From: Legionella fairfieldensis ATCC 49588
Lineage (GTDB): Bacteria > Pseudomonadota > Gammaproteobacteria > Legionellales > Legionellaceae
DNA length: 64,000 nt
Assembly (NCBI RefSeq): GCF_000621525.1
Contig: NZ_KK211300.1
Location: 62,001 to 126,000, forward strand
Direction of reading: 5' to 3'
The number at the start of each line of letters is the position of its first letter. The stretch's first letter is position 1. Shown piece by piece: positions 46,627-55,593 of this stretch. Both the position numbers and the translations under genes were made by a program. A model generated the notes under the pieces. It saw only the letters and a list, made by a program, of their open reading frames with translations. It made no database searches and was not told the DNA's origin.

Positions 46627-47376
46627 TTAGCGTGCCTGCATGCGTAACGCGCCGTCCAGGCGAATCACCTCTCCATTAATCAACGTATTTTCAACCAAAT
46701 GGATAGCCAAAGCTGCAAACTCCTCCGGTTTTCCTAAACGTTTGGGGAAGGTCACCGTGGCAGCCAAACTCTCTTGTACCTCTTGCGGCATATTGAGAAG
46801 CATCGGTGTAGCAATTAAACCAGGGGCGATTGCGTTAACTCTGATAGCCTGTTGAGCCAGTTCACGCGCCGCAGGGAGAGTCATGGCAACTACGCCACCT
46901 TTTGAGGCACTATAAGCTGTCTGACCAATCTGTCCTTCAAACGCAGCGACAGAGGCCGTGTTGATAATAACACCTCGTTCCTGAGAGTCAGGTTCCAGAT
47001 CAAGATTTAACATGGCTTTTGCAACTACCCGCATGACATTAAAAGTTCCCACCAAATTAACATCAATAACCTGTTTAAAAGCCATTAAAGGCATGGCACC
47101 TTCCTTTCCGACCATCCGTTTGGCTGGCGCAATACCTGCACAATTAATGCAAATTCTTGGTATGCCAATCCGGGAAACCGTTGTTTGTATTGCCTGTTCA
47201 ATTTCCTCTGCCGAGCTGACATCACAAGAGAGAGCCAAAGCTACCTTGTCATCCGAATGTTGTTGCTTATCCCAGACAACGACCTGAGCACCGCGGGCAC
47301 TTAATTGCTGTGCACAAGCCAGCCCCATGCCCGATGCGCCCCCCGTAATTACAGCAATCTGATTATCTAAATTCAT
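46627..47376 (-). CDS. short-chain dehydrogenase, 3-hydroxyacyl-CoA dehydrogenase type II-like
   Basis: The 249-residue SDR has GGASGMG, NCAG, a TASVAAFEGQIGQTAYSASK catalytic stretch (YxxxK) and the PGLIATPMLLNMP segment that resemble HSD17B10-type 3-hydroxyacyl-CoA dehydrogenases acting on short or branched acyl-CoA. With NAD it would oxidise the 3-hydroxy intermediate. It converges on flgN and lies 21 bases after the isochorismatase-like gene on the same strand, so the two may share an mRNA. Confidence 0.85.
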   Translation of the reverse strand: MNLDNQIAVITGGASGMGLACAQQLSARGAQVVVWDKQQHSDDKVALALSCDVSSAEEIEQAIQTTVSRIGIPRICINCAGIAPAKRMVGKEGAMPLMAFKQVIDVNLVGTFNVMRVVAKAMLNLDLEPDSQERGVIINTASVAAFEGQIGQTAYSASKGGVVAMTLPAARELAQQAIRVNAIAPGLIATPMLLNMPQEVQESLAATVTFPKRLGKPEEFAALAIHLVENTLINGEVIRLDGALRMQAR

Positions 47377-47397
47377 TGTGATCTCCTTTTCCTGAAG

Positions 47398-47943
47398 TTA
47401 TTGGAGGTAGGCTTTACTTAATGCTTTAAATTGTGGGGTACCTGCTTGTCCTACCCATTCAAAAAAAACCATTTCCGAGGTCACCAAATGGACGCCCTGT
47501 TGTTTCATACGTTGAAGGCCATATTGATAATCAAGTTCGGCACGGCTACTCACCGCATCAACCACCACAAAAACCTCATAACCTGCTTCTTGCAAATCCA
47601 GAGCAGTTTGCAAAATACAAACATGCGTTTCAATGCCTGCCAATACAAGTTGCTTCTTATTGAGTATTTGCAAATGGTGTTTGAATAGTGGCTCTCTTAA
47701 ACAGGAAAATTGTATTTTCTCAACAGGCTCGCTTTGTGGTGTCAATGTACGTAAAGATTCAACAGTTAATCCTAAGCCACTCGGGTATTGCTCGCTAATA
47801 AGGAGAGGAACATCCAAGTCTTTCGCCAAACGGATTAACCACTGGCAACGACTCATTAAATTATCCGCCTGTTGAACCAGCGGCGCTAATTTTTCCTGGA
47901 CATCAATAAGTAATAAACATGAGTTTTCTCTCGTTAGCAGCAT
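47398..47943 (-). CDS. isochorismatase-family hydrolase (YcaC-like)
   Basis: The 181-residue protein shows the cysteine-hydrolase triad of this family: Asp14 in LLIDVQEKL, Lys76 in VEKIQFSC and Cys109 in GIETHVCILQTA, with the cis-peptide turn before Cys. Relatives include YcaC and nicotinamidases; substrate is unknown. It precedes the SDR gene and could form a small operon with it. Confidence 0.9.
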   Translation of the reverse strand: MLLTRENSCLLLIDVQEKLAPLVQQADNLMSRCQWLIRLAKDLDVPLLISEQYPSGLGLTVESLRTLTPQSEPVEKIQFSCLREPLFKHHLQILNKKQLVLAGIETHVCILQTALDLQEAGYEVFVVVDAVSSRAELDYQYGLQRMKQQGVHLVTSEMVFFEWVGQAGTPQFKALSKAYLQ

Positions 47944-48015
47944 TTTCTTCCTCCAGCAAAAACACCATCACAACGTAAATTATGAAGGCTGTCAAGAACG
48001 CTTCAACCAGTATTC

Positions 48016-49188
48016 TTAAACCAGCGCCAGCAAAACTGCCGTTAAATAATGCCCTTCTGGAAATGCAGCTAAAGTAGGATGACAACTTGCCGGGCCAAAA
48101 ATACCTAATAATCTTATCTGCTTACCTACCATCATACCCTGGCTGCTCACAAGACTCGTAAACTCTTCAGCGGAAAGCGCAGACGAGCAATTGCATGTCA
48201 TGAGTAAAGTACCGGAACGCATGACTTTGAATAACTCACGATGTAAAAAGCGGTAATAATTTTTTGCTCGCTCAAGATGCTGTCTGGAAGGTACTAATTT
48301 AGGGGGATCCAGAATGACCAGATCGTAATCTCCTGCTGTGCTTAAGTAAGATCGTGCATCCGATTCAATAAAATCAATGGATTCGAGATGATTAAGCTCC
48401 GCGTTTTGTTTCGCCTGTAAGATAGCTGAAGCAGAACTGTCCACGGCGGTTACCTTCACTGCGCCTGCTTTTGCTGCATGCAGCGCAAATCCCCCCGTAT
48501 AGGAGTACAAATCCAATACCCGTCTTCCTTTGGCCAGAGCAGCGATACGTTGATGATTTTCTCGCTGATCAAGAAATAATCCTGTTTTTTGAGTATTTGA
48601 AAAATCGACCTGATAAACTATGCCAGCTTCACGAACCTGAGTAGTGGTTCCCTGAGGCGGCTCTTCCTTCAACGTCCATCCATCCTGCGCAAGTGGTTTT
48701 GCCTGAGCCAGCCAGATGATTTCATCATCAGGCATTAATTCATGCAGACATTGACTGATTAATGCTTTATTGGCTTCCACCCAATAAGCCGAACTGGCTA
48801 CTACACAAATCCGATTAAATCGATCTATGGTCAAACCTGACAAACCATCTGCTTCACTATTGAATAACCGGTAAGCAGTAGTCATTTCATTAGGAAGATT
48901 AAGACTTTGTCTTATCGCCAATGCCTGACGCAAACGCTTATTAACAATGAAATCCAACGAACAATTATCTGCCTTCTCCCATGCCTGCGCCACAACGCGA
49001 ACCCGATAAAGAGAGTGCTCATTATAGATACCTATCGCAAGGCATTTTCCTTCTGCACTCATCACATCAACCAAAGCCCCGTTGGTCAATGGTCCGGTTG
49101 TTTTGGTAATCGCTTTTGGAAAAATCCAGGGATGTCCACGACTTACCGTATTTTGTTTGGTTTTATGTAAATAAACCGCAGCTTTCAT
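48016..49188 (-). CDS. rlmI: 23S rRNA (cytosine-5) methyltransferase RlmI-type
   Basis: The 390-residue protein begins with a PUA domain (VSRGHPWIFPKAI), followed by a Rossmann methyltransferase with VLDLYSYTGGFALHAAKAGA for SAM, ESDARSYL, VILDPPKLVPS and MTCNCSSALS. RlmI methylates C1962 in 23S rRNA; the match in length and motifs is good. It is transcribed alone and divergently from the outer-membrane protein gene. Confidence 0.93.
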   Translation of the reverse strand: MKAAVYLHKTKQNTVSRGHPWIFPKAITKTTGPLTNGALVDVMSAEGKCLAIGIYNEHSLYRVRVVAQAWEKADNCSLDFIVNKRLRQALAIRQSLNLPNEMTTAYRLFNSEADGLSGLTIDRFNRICVVASSAYWVEANKALISQCLHELMPDDEIIWLAQAKPLAQDGWTLKEEPPQGTTTQVREAGIVYQVDFSNTQKTGLFLDQRENHQRIAALAKGRRVLDLYSYTGGFALHAAKAGAVKVTAVDSSASAILQAKQNAELNHLESIDFIESDARSYLSTAGDYDLVILDPPKLVPSRQHLERAKNYYRFLHRELFKVMRSGTLLMTCNCSSALSAEEFTSLVSSQGMMVGKQIRLLGIFGPASCHPTLAAFPEGHYLTAVLLALV

Positions 49189-49408
49189 TTCTATTTCCCA
49201 AAGACTAAAAGTCAGCTAATCTACACCAGGGTGAGTGACCATTTCTACTATCTTATCCAAAAACCTTGATATTCCATGCTGTCCATCATCCCCCTGTTTC
49301 AGGGTGTAAGGCTGGAATATAAGTATTTTTGACTCAATCTGGCGAAATGCTCCTCTTCAGATTGTATTGAATGCCGCCGTCTTTTTATTCAGCATTTAAG
49401 GGATTTCT

Positions 49409-50362
49409 ATGCAACGTTTTTTTGCCGTTTTCTTTGTCTGGTTTATTTTCCTTTTTTCAAACCAGATAGTATTAGCCGAACCGTGGTTCACAGGTCCCCT
49501 GCTTGCTGCTGCGGGGCGAACAGTACCTAATGGCCATACCAGTATTGAAGTTTACAATTTTTACACATTAAATCTTGGAGGTTACAACAATCATTGGGTT
49601 AGAGTTCGCAGACCTACGAGCAACAGCATTGTTTTCAACCCTGTTTTTACTCATGGTATTACAGACAAAATGGACATACAATTCAGCCTACCCGATGCTT
49701 ATAATCGAAGCCACGGCGCTAATGCTCATTATATAGGAGATACTTCCATTGCTCTGGGTTATCAACTCATTGAGCAAAAGGAGTCAAAATGGCAGCCCAA
49801 TTTACGCCTGAGCCTGCAAGAAATTATACCTCTTGGTCATTTTAAAAATCTTGATCCGTCGATGAATGGTACCGATGTAAGCGGTCTGGGCAGTTATCAA
49901 ACTGTCTTCGCACTTAATTTTCAACATTTACTACAGTTTAACGAGATCAATTATCTTCGCACCCGTTTGGTTTTAAATTATGTTTATGCAGCGCGGGTAG
50001 ATATTCAGGGTGTGAGTGTTTACGGAGGAACCTACAGGACAGAGGGTATTATCCGTCCCGGTAATCTTTCCAGTATTGATTTAGCGGGAGAATTGATACT
50101 GAAACAGAACTGGGTCGCAGTAATGGAAACCTTTATTGCTCGCAGAGATCGTTCTCATTTCAGGGGGATTATCGGTAATGAACCTGATGGAACACCAGGC
50201 ACAATTGGCCATGGTACTATTGATCTGATCACCCTGGCGCCAGCCCTTGAATATAATTTCAATGCCAATGTCGGCCTTATCGGCGGCCCCTGGTTTGTAG
50301 TAACAGGGCGCAACGCCTCTAAATTTATTTCTTATATCATTGCATTAAATGCCTATTGGTAA
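49409..50362 (+). CDS. outer-membrane beta-barrel protein
   Basis: The 317-residue protein has a signal peptide (to about residue 23, VLA/EP) and then amphipathic strands ending in an aromatic residue (ALNAYW), the usual mark for outer-membrane insertion. It resembles transporter-like proteins of the MetA/phenol-degradation group, but no motif gives a substrate. The rdgC gene follows after about 50 bases, possibly co-transcribed. Confidence 0.7.
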   Translation: MQRFFAVFFVWFIFLFSNQIVLAEPWFTGPLLAAAGRTVPNGHTSIEVYNFYTLNLGGYNNHWVRVRRPTSNSIVFNPVFTHGITDKMDIQFSLPDAYNRSHGANAHYIGDTSIALGYQLIEQKESKWQPNLRLSLQEIIPLGHFKNLDPSMNGTDVSGLGSYQTVFALNFQHLLQFNEINYLRTRLVLNYVYAARVDIQGVSVYGGTYRTEGIIRPGNLSSIDLAGELILKQNWVAVMETFIARRDRSHFRGIIGNEPDGTPGTIGHGTIDLITLAPALEYNFNANVGLIGGPWFVVTGRNASKFISYIIALNAYW

Positions 50363-50414
50363 GATCCTCATTAATTTGTTAGCATGCGTTTTTTTGCAAA
50401 GAAAGGACAAGCCA

Positions 50415-51344
50415 ATGTGGTTTAATAATGCAATGATTTATCATTATGAAATGAACGATAAGGTTGATTTGACATCACTACTTGCTGAAGATGTGCTTAA
50501 ATCTTGTCCACCACATGCCCGCTTTATTTATGGCTGGCTACCTGCTCTTACTGATGAACTCGTACAGGAAGTTGCAGGTTGCTCGTTGATTTGCCTCGGA
50601 AAAGAAGAACGAATTTTACCCAATGGAGTCATCAAACGTCTACTTGCTGAACGTATTCAGATGATAGAAACTCAGCAGGGAAGAACTATTAAACGTGCAG
50701 AAAAAGCACAACTGGCAGAAGATCTGGAGTTTGAATTATTACCCAAATCTTTCTGTATACAAAAAAGATTAATGGCCTTGTTAGATAAGGTAACTCATCG
50801 CTTGATTATCAATGCATCAAGCGCAAATCAGGCCTCTCAACTAACCGCTTTATTACGTAAGTCAATACCTGGCATTCATATGGAACCTCTGGTACCAGCA
50901 GAAAATCTGGCCTTACGCTTTGCACAATGGATTAACAATCCTGCTCTTCTCTCTTCGAATTTTCAGCTGGCTTCGGATTGTCTTTTGTTTGCGCTGGATG
51001 ATGAAAAAAAACGTATTAGCTGTAAAGGTTATGAAATGCCGGCAGAAGAAATAATAACACTGTTATCTCAAGGGTTAGCCGCCGCTGAAATTTCCTTAAT
51101 CTGGAATGAGCGCATTCAATTCACCTTAACGCACGACCTTAACATTAAGCGCTTGAAATGTCTTGATTATTTAATTGACGAATTTAATGAAATCCACCAA
51201 TTGGAAGAAGACTTTCAACAACGCGATGCAGAGCTTACTTTGCTTAGCGGGGAATTACGCGCTCTGACGAATGATTTACTGGCAGAATTTACACCAACAC
51301 AAGATAGCATCAATCTCCCGGATAAAGAAAGTTTAACGTGTTGA
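50415..51344 (+). CDS. rdgC: recombination-associated protein RdgC
   Basis: The 309-residue protein begins WFNNAMIYHYEM, as RdgC does, and continues with FIYGWLPAL, the KEERILPNGVIKRLLAERI basic segment and a SDCLLFALDDEKKRISCKGYE stretch. RdgC forms a DNA-encircling dimer that limits RecA. The ATG after GAAAGGAC was chosen; an earlier ATG overlaps the preceding gene and adds 22 atypical residues. Confidence 0.95.
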   Translation: MWFNNAMIYHYEMNDKVDLTSLLAEDVLKSCPPHARFIYGWLPALTDELVQEVAGCSLICLGKEERILPNGVIKRLLAERIQMIETQQGRTIKRAEKAQLAEDLEFELLPKSFCIQKRLMALLDKVTHRLIINASSANQASQLTALLRKSIPGIHMEPLVPAENLALRFAQWINNPALLSSNFQLASDCLLFALDDEKKRISCKGYEMPAEEIITLLSQGLAAAEISLIWNERIQFTLTHDLNIKRLKCLDYLIDEFNEIHQLEEDFQQRDAELTLLSGELRALTNDLLAEFTPTQDSINLPDKESLTC

Positions 51345-51357
51345 CAATTCATCTACC

Positions 51358-51466
51358 GCCTACGTACCACAGCTTGTCCGCAAGACCCAGGATTGACGTA
51401 CGTTCTGGATTCCACGGACAAGCCGTGGAACGTAGGCATTCTTCTTAAATTGACGCCATTGACGGG
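51358..51466. repeat. dispersed intergenic repeat family B, copy 1
   Basis: Arms 51358-51380 and 51415-51437 are 23-base inverted repeats with two mismatches (GCCTACGT-CCAC / GTGG-ACGTAGGC). From 51389 to 51465 the sequence matches the copy at 63147-63222 through blocks such as TCTGGATT, CGGACAAGCC and GCCATTGA. Confidence 0.75.
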
Positions 51467-51493
51467 GGACTAAAAGGAATGTGTAAGGTATCT

Positions 51494-52177
51494 CTAAATC
51501 TTTTTTCGTAAATCAATTAATGATAAACCTCGAATTTCACCTTCCCGGATCGAAAATCGTTTCGTAGCTTGAATGTTTGCGGTATTAATAAACAATTCAT
51601 AACGTCCTGGATTTAAACCGGTTACGTAAAATTGGCCGTTATTAGTTACTGTTAAAAAAATTGCAGAATAATGTGACGTGTTGTTATCTTTTCTTTTTTC
51701 TATTAAACGCAATAACATATTAGATTTTTCAACCCCAAACCAGGGTAAAACACGACCAACAACCCCTGTTTTTTTATTGCTCTCTTGAGTTTCTTCTTGC
51801 AACGCATAGGCAATAGATAACTCTGCTTCGCTAAAAGGCTGCTGTAAATGATGGCGTTGGCGCAAATTTTTCGCTATTTGACTAGCATAGGAAATTTCCG
51901 TTGACGATAAATTATCTTTATAGAAGGCAAGTAACTGTTCTTTTTGAGGATAGGAAGGAGGCAGAAGTCCAACATAGACGAACTGCCAGGCCAACGCTTT
52001 AATGCAGTCCTTCTTGCGTGTCATACCGAAAAAATAATCTCGGCTTAATACCCAGGCCCGATACTGTTGATGCCCTTTCTCCACCAATTGAGCTTCTTTT
52101 ACTGACAACGCACACGCTGAAGAAAGGAAGAAAAACCCTAATATAAACAGATAAATTAATCCCCTCGGCTGCTTCAT
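51494..52177 (-). CDS. exported protein of unknown function with C-terminal beta domain
   Basis: The 227-residue protein has a signal peptide (FFFLSSACALS). The helical centre includes a stretch with Sel1-like or TPR-like spacing (CIKALAWQFVYVG), and the tail has a NGQFYVTGLNPGRYELFI motif like carboxypeptidase regulatory or SpaA-type beta folds. I do not recognise the whole. It starts five bases after the bamD stop on the same strand, so it is likely in an operon with it and located in the envelope. Confidence 0.65.
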   Translation of the reverse strand: MKQPRGLIYLFILGFFFLSSACALSVKEAQLVEKGHQQYRAWVLSRDYFFGMTRKKDCIKALAWQFVYVGLLPPSYPQKEQLLAFYKDNLSSTEISYASQIAKNLRQRHHLQQPFSEAELSIAYALQEETQESNKKTGVVGRVLPWFGVEKSNMLLRLIEKRKDNNTSHYSAIFLTVTNNGQFYVTGLNPGRYELFINTANIQATKRFSIREGEIRGLSLIDLRKKI

Positions 52178-52182
52178 TCTAA

Positions 52183-52959
52183 TTAGCCAGTAGCAGGCAT
52201 GCCAGGAAGCTGGCTATGATAGGTGGCCTGATAAACAGCTAGCGCATCATTGGCTGCTTTTTTCAAACCCATGGCCGAATTGGCATGATAAAGAATAACC
52301 AAAGCCTCTTTAGCACTAGGGGCCTGGGGATAATTCTCTACTAAAAAGCCAGCCCTCTCAGCCGCAGCCACGTACATTTTACGCTCATAATAATATTTTG
52401 CTGTATTCAGTTCGCGATGGGCAAACATATTACGTAAATAAATCATGCGTTGCAGGGCATTGGGTTTATAACGACTTTCTGGAAATTTCTGTATCAACGT
52501 TGCAAAATCAGAATAAGCCTGTGATTGCGTACCCGGATCACGCCAAGACTCATCAATAGGTAACGTGGAAGCCAAAGCCCCTCTGGTTTGTTGAAAATTA
52601 GCCAACCCTTTCATATAGTAAGCATAATCAACATGCTTGGCTCGCGGATAAAGATGGATAAAACGCTCCGCAGTTGCTGCCGTCGAAGCATAGTCCCCTT
52701 TTTTATAATAAGCATAAATCAGATCCATTTGAGCACTTTCTGCATAATCACTAAATGGATACATCGACTCTAACGCTTCCAAACGCTTTGTAGCACTTTC
52801 ATATTGTTCTTTAGCTATCGCCTGTTTGGATTCAGTAAACAATTGTTTGGCAGTCATCCCTTGATAAGGATTATCATCTTCACTACGCGACCACCATTTT
52901 GAGCAGGCTGACAAAGAAATTAATAAGCTAATCAGCAGCAGCGCTTTCATTCGTTTCAT
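52183..52959 (-). CDS. bamD: outer-membrane assembly lipoprotein BamD
   Basis: The 258-residue lipoprotein has a lipobox LSAC near residue 19 and tetratricopeptide helices (LFTESKQAIAKEQYESATKRLEALES and DYASTAATAERFIHLYP). It is an essential component of the Bam complex that inserts barrel proteins into the outer membrane. Length is close to other BamD proteins. Confidence 0.95.
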   Translation of the reverse strand: MKRMKALLLISLLISLSACSKWWSRSEDDNPYQGMTAKQLFTESKQAIAKEQYESATKRLEALESMYPFSDYAESAQMDLIYAYYKKGDYASTAATAERFIHLYPRAKHVDYAYYMKGLANFQQTRGALASTLPIDESWRDPGTQSQAYSDFATLIQKFPESRYKPNALQRMIYLRNMFAHRELNTAKYYYERKMYVAAAERAGFLVENYPQAPSAKEALVILYHANSAMGLKKAANDALAVYQATYHSQLPGMPATG

Positions 52960-53120
52960 ATAAATACCTGTTACAACAACTATTTCGATGCGCTCATTAT
53001 ACTCATCCGCTAAAATTTTGCGAACTATAAGAATAAGGAAAAATCCTTAAAAAAAAGAATTTCAAACAGATGAAAACTATTTGCAATGACTCAGCGATTG
53101 ATATAGTATTCTGCTCTGTC

Positions 53121-53208
53121 GGAGAGGTGGCTGAGCGGTCGAAAGCGGCGGTCTTGAAAACCGTTGAAGGGCAACCTTCCCAGGGTTCGAATCCCTGCCT
53201 CTCCGCCA
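53121..53208 (+). tRNA. tRNA-Ser (anticodon TGA)
   Basis: An 88-nt class II tRNA. The acceptor arm GGAGAGG pairs with CCTCTCC, the anticodon loop is CTTGAAA on a CGGT/ACCG stem, a long variable arm (GAAGGGCAACCTTC) is present, the T loop is GTTCGAATC and CCA is encoded. TTGCAA and TATAGT boxes precede it. Confidence 0.97.
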
Positions 53209-53359
53209 AAGTTCATAATTCTTCTCTTTCAATAATCACATTTCGAGCTAACAGCAATTCTTCGCAAAGCGAGTGGAGTCTAAAACGACAAGCATTTGAT
53301 CAAATACTAACTATCATGTACACTTGCTACTCATTAATTAATAATGAAGTAATAATTAC

Positions 53360-54427
53360 ATGTTATACACCGACATTAAACAAAAAATACATAATGATTT
53401 AATTGTTCCTTTGCTCCAATCGAAATTAAAAAAATCAGATTGCAAAAATATTGTGACGAAAATCTTTATGAATACCCGGTGGGAATATGTAGAAGATTAT
53501 ATGAGATCTATAAAACTTTCAGGGTTTTCAGATATAATCAAAAAAATACATAATTATTATTACGACAAAAACACTCAAAAATCTGAATTTCCTAAGCTTG
53601 ATTTTGAAAAAGAATTTGATTTCTCTTCTTATGAAGAATTAACATTAATTTGTATCAACATGGAGGAAAATCAAAGAGGAAAGCCTTCTGCACATAGACA
53701 AATTCAATTTTTAATTCAAGAATGTTTTTTCGATTATTTTAATCCTTTTGACAAGATGAACCCAGAAGAATTAAAAGATCCAAAAAATACCGCTAAAATT
53801 AAAAAACTTGCTGCAAACATTAATTTAAGTTTGCCAACAATAGGTAATTTTCCAACAGATGCCGCGATCATTAAAAATATAGCCTCTTTTTTAAATTATG
53901 GCGCTATTCAGTCTTGGCGAAAAACCTGTAGATCTGCGTTTTTTCAATCGGCCTATGAACCTAAACTTTCATTTTTCTATACTTTAGGTGCTCCAGTTGA
54001 GGTGCCTACCCCTAAGAAGGGTATATCTAATATACGGGCTTCCTTCTCATCCTACGAGAAATCAGACGATATGCTGCTATTTACCTCTTTATATCAAGCT
54101 ATTGAATATGCACAGTTACATAATAAATATATACACCAGAGATCTATGAACAATGTTGCTATTCCCGGTGTTTTCCTCGTCGCCTACAGGGGTTCCCTTT
54201 CAACATTAAAATTTACAGACGAATTTATTCTTTTGAATCCTGGCAACTATAATACAGGGAAATACAACCAAAATGCTCGTTGTGTCTGGGTTCAATCCGC
54301 TAAAGTGAATAAAGAATTATTAACCCCAATTAGAGGCATCACAGCATTAAATACAAAGGACTTTGCCACTTACAAAACGCCGCAACGTACTCTATTAGAA
54401 ACCGCAAGACAAAAACTTCATTTTTAG
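53360..54427 (+). CDS. F-box-like protein, effector candidate
   Basis: Of 355 residues, about 158-200 read like an F-box: LPTIGNFPTDAAIIKNIASF followed by LNYGAIQSWRKTC, matching the LPxE-type start, spaced hydrophobics and the C-terminal Cys. F-boxes dock proteins onto Skp1 in host ubiquitin ligases and occur in Legionella effectors such as AnkB. Residues 1-150 are helical and unrecognised; 215-340 form a mixed region with FTSLYQAIEYA and WVQSAKV. There is no signal peptide. It lies directly after tRNA-Ser, a common insertion site. The F-box call is a by-eye match and could be wrong. Confidence 0.5.
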   Translation: MLYTDIKQKIHNDLIVPLLQSKLKKSDCKNIVTKIFMNTRWEYVEDYMRSIKLSGFSDIIKKIHNYYYDKNTQKSEFPKLDFEKEFDFSSYEELTLICINMEENQRGKPSAHRQIQFLIQECFFDYFNPFDKMNPEELKDPKNTAKIKKLAANINLSLPTIGNFPTDAAIIKNIASFLNYGAIQSWRKTCRSAFFQSAYEPKLSFFYTLGAPVEVPTPKKGISNIRASFSSYEKSDDMLLFTSLYQAIEYAQLHNKYIHQRSMNNVAIPGVFLVAYRGSLSTLKFTDEFILLNPGNYNTGKYNQNARCVWVQSAKVNKELLTPIRGITALNTKDFATYKTPQRTLLETARQKLHF

Positions 54428-54615
54428 GTTGCCAGATTGTTAGTTACTTGCTCTCAATTTCGGAGCTTTGGTTTTTTTGGAAAATGATACAAAATATTAT
54501 CTTTTAGAAAAAAGTGAAACAATCTAGAGCGCCGATCGATTTAAATTGAAATTTCGTTCCAGGTTGCTTCGCTAACGCTCTTCTTTGCGGCCGATAAACC
54601 GATTGAGGACACACT

Positions 54616-55593
54616 CTAAATTTTTTCACCTTGTTGCCAGTTAGCTCTTGCTCGAAATAATACAGACAAATCCTCTTTTGTTTTCTTGCAAGGTTTTGTA
54701 AGAGTAAAAATTTCCCGTTCTTTTTGATAATAGATACCTAAAGGAACCGGAAACTCAGGAAAATTAAGACGGGCTAAACGCATAGCTGCCATATAATCAC
54801 TGGATGTGTGTCGATAAGTACTTTCCCCTTGATTGATCACACGTTGTAATACACCATCATGAGAAGCTAAAGCCCACTCCTGAGCCGCTCCAAATAACAA
54901 AGGCTCCCCTTCTTTCAATACAACGGTATTATCAGCACGATTAGTTTTCACTGCAAACGCATCAAAGGCACCATGATTAAAAATATTACAATCCTGATAG
55001 ATTTCTACAAATGAGCAACCTCGATGTTCATAAGCCTGGCGTAGAATGGTTGCTAAATGAGTGGGATCTTTATCCACAGCACGAGCAACGAAACTGGCAC
55101 CTGCTGCAAGGGCTAGAGTTAAAGGATTAACAGGCTCATTACTCACTCCGTCGGGTGAGGTTTTTGTTACTTGGCCTTTTTGTGAAGTCGGCGAAAATTG
55201 CCCCTTGGTCAAACCGTAAACCTGGTTGTTAAATAATAAAATATTGACATTCACGTTGCGTCTTAAGCAATGAATAAGATGATTACCCCCTATACTTAAG
55301 GCATCACCATCTCCCGTAATAACCCAAACTGTCAAATCATCGCGCATGGCTTTTAATCCGGTAGCCACAGCGGTCGCTCTGCCATGAATGGTATGGAAAC
55401 CATAGGTATTCATATAATAGGGCAACCTGCCTGCACAACCAATTCCTGAAACAAAAACATGTTTTTCAGGCGCCAAACCCAATTCAGGCAATAGGCGTTG
55501 CAAAGCGGCCAAAATAGCATAATCACCACAACCGGGACACCAGCGTACTTCAGCAGAATTGGTGAAATCCTCGCGTTTATAGCTGTTATTCAT
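54616..55593 (-). CDS. korB: 2-oxoacid:ferredoxin oxidoreductase, beta subunit
   Basis: The 325-residue protein has the WCPGCGDYAIL start and a thiamine-diphosphate domain with GIGCAGR, TGDGDALSIGGNHLIH and NNQVYGLTKGQFSPTS. With the alpha subunit it oxidises 2-oxoglutarate or another 2-oxoacid to acyl-CoA and reduces ferredoxin. Its ATG overlaps the alpha stop by 8 bases (ATGAATAA), giving coupled translation. A longer frame upstream would add ten residues inside alpha without better support. Confidence 0.9.
   Translation of the reverse strand: MNNSYKREDFTNSAEVRWCPGCGDYAILAALQRLLPELGLAPEKHVFVSGIGCAGRLPYYMNTYGFHTIHGRATAVATGLKAMRDDLTVWVITGDGDALSIGGNHLIHCLRRNVNVNILLFNNQVYGLTKGQFSPTSQKGQVTKTSPDGVSNEPVNPLTLALAAGASFVARAVDKDPTHLATILRQAYEHRGCSFVEIYQDCNIFNHGAFDAFAVKTNRADNTVVLKEGEPLLFGAAQEWALASHDGVLQRVINQGESTYRHTSSDYMAAMRLARLNFPEFPVPLGIYYQKEREIFTLTKPCKKTKEDLSVLFRARANWQQGEKI

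Noticed and set aside
54428-54615. Gap after the F-box-like gene, checked for a repeat of the tRNA-Ser 3' end (attachment site)
   Set aside because: No copy of the tRNA 3' end was found there by eye, so no island boundary is claimed.
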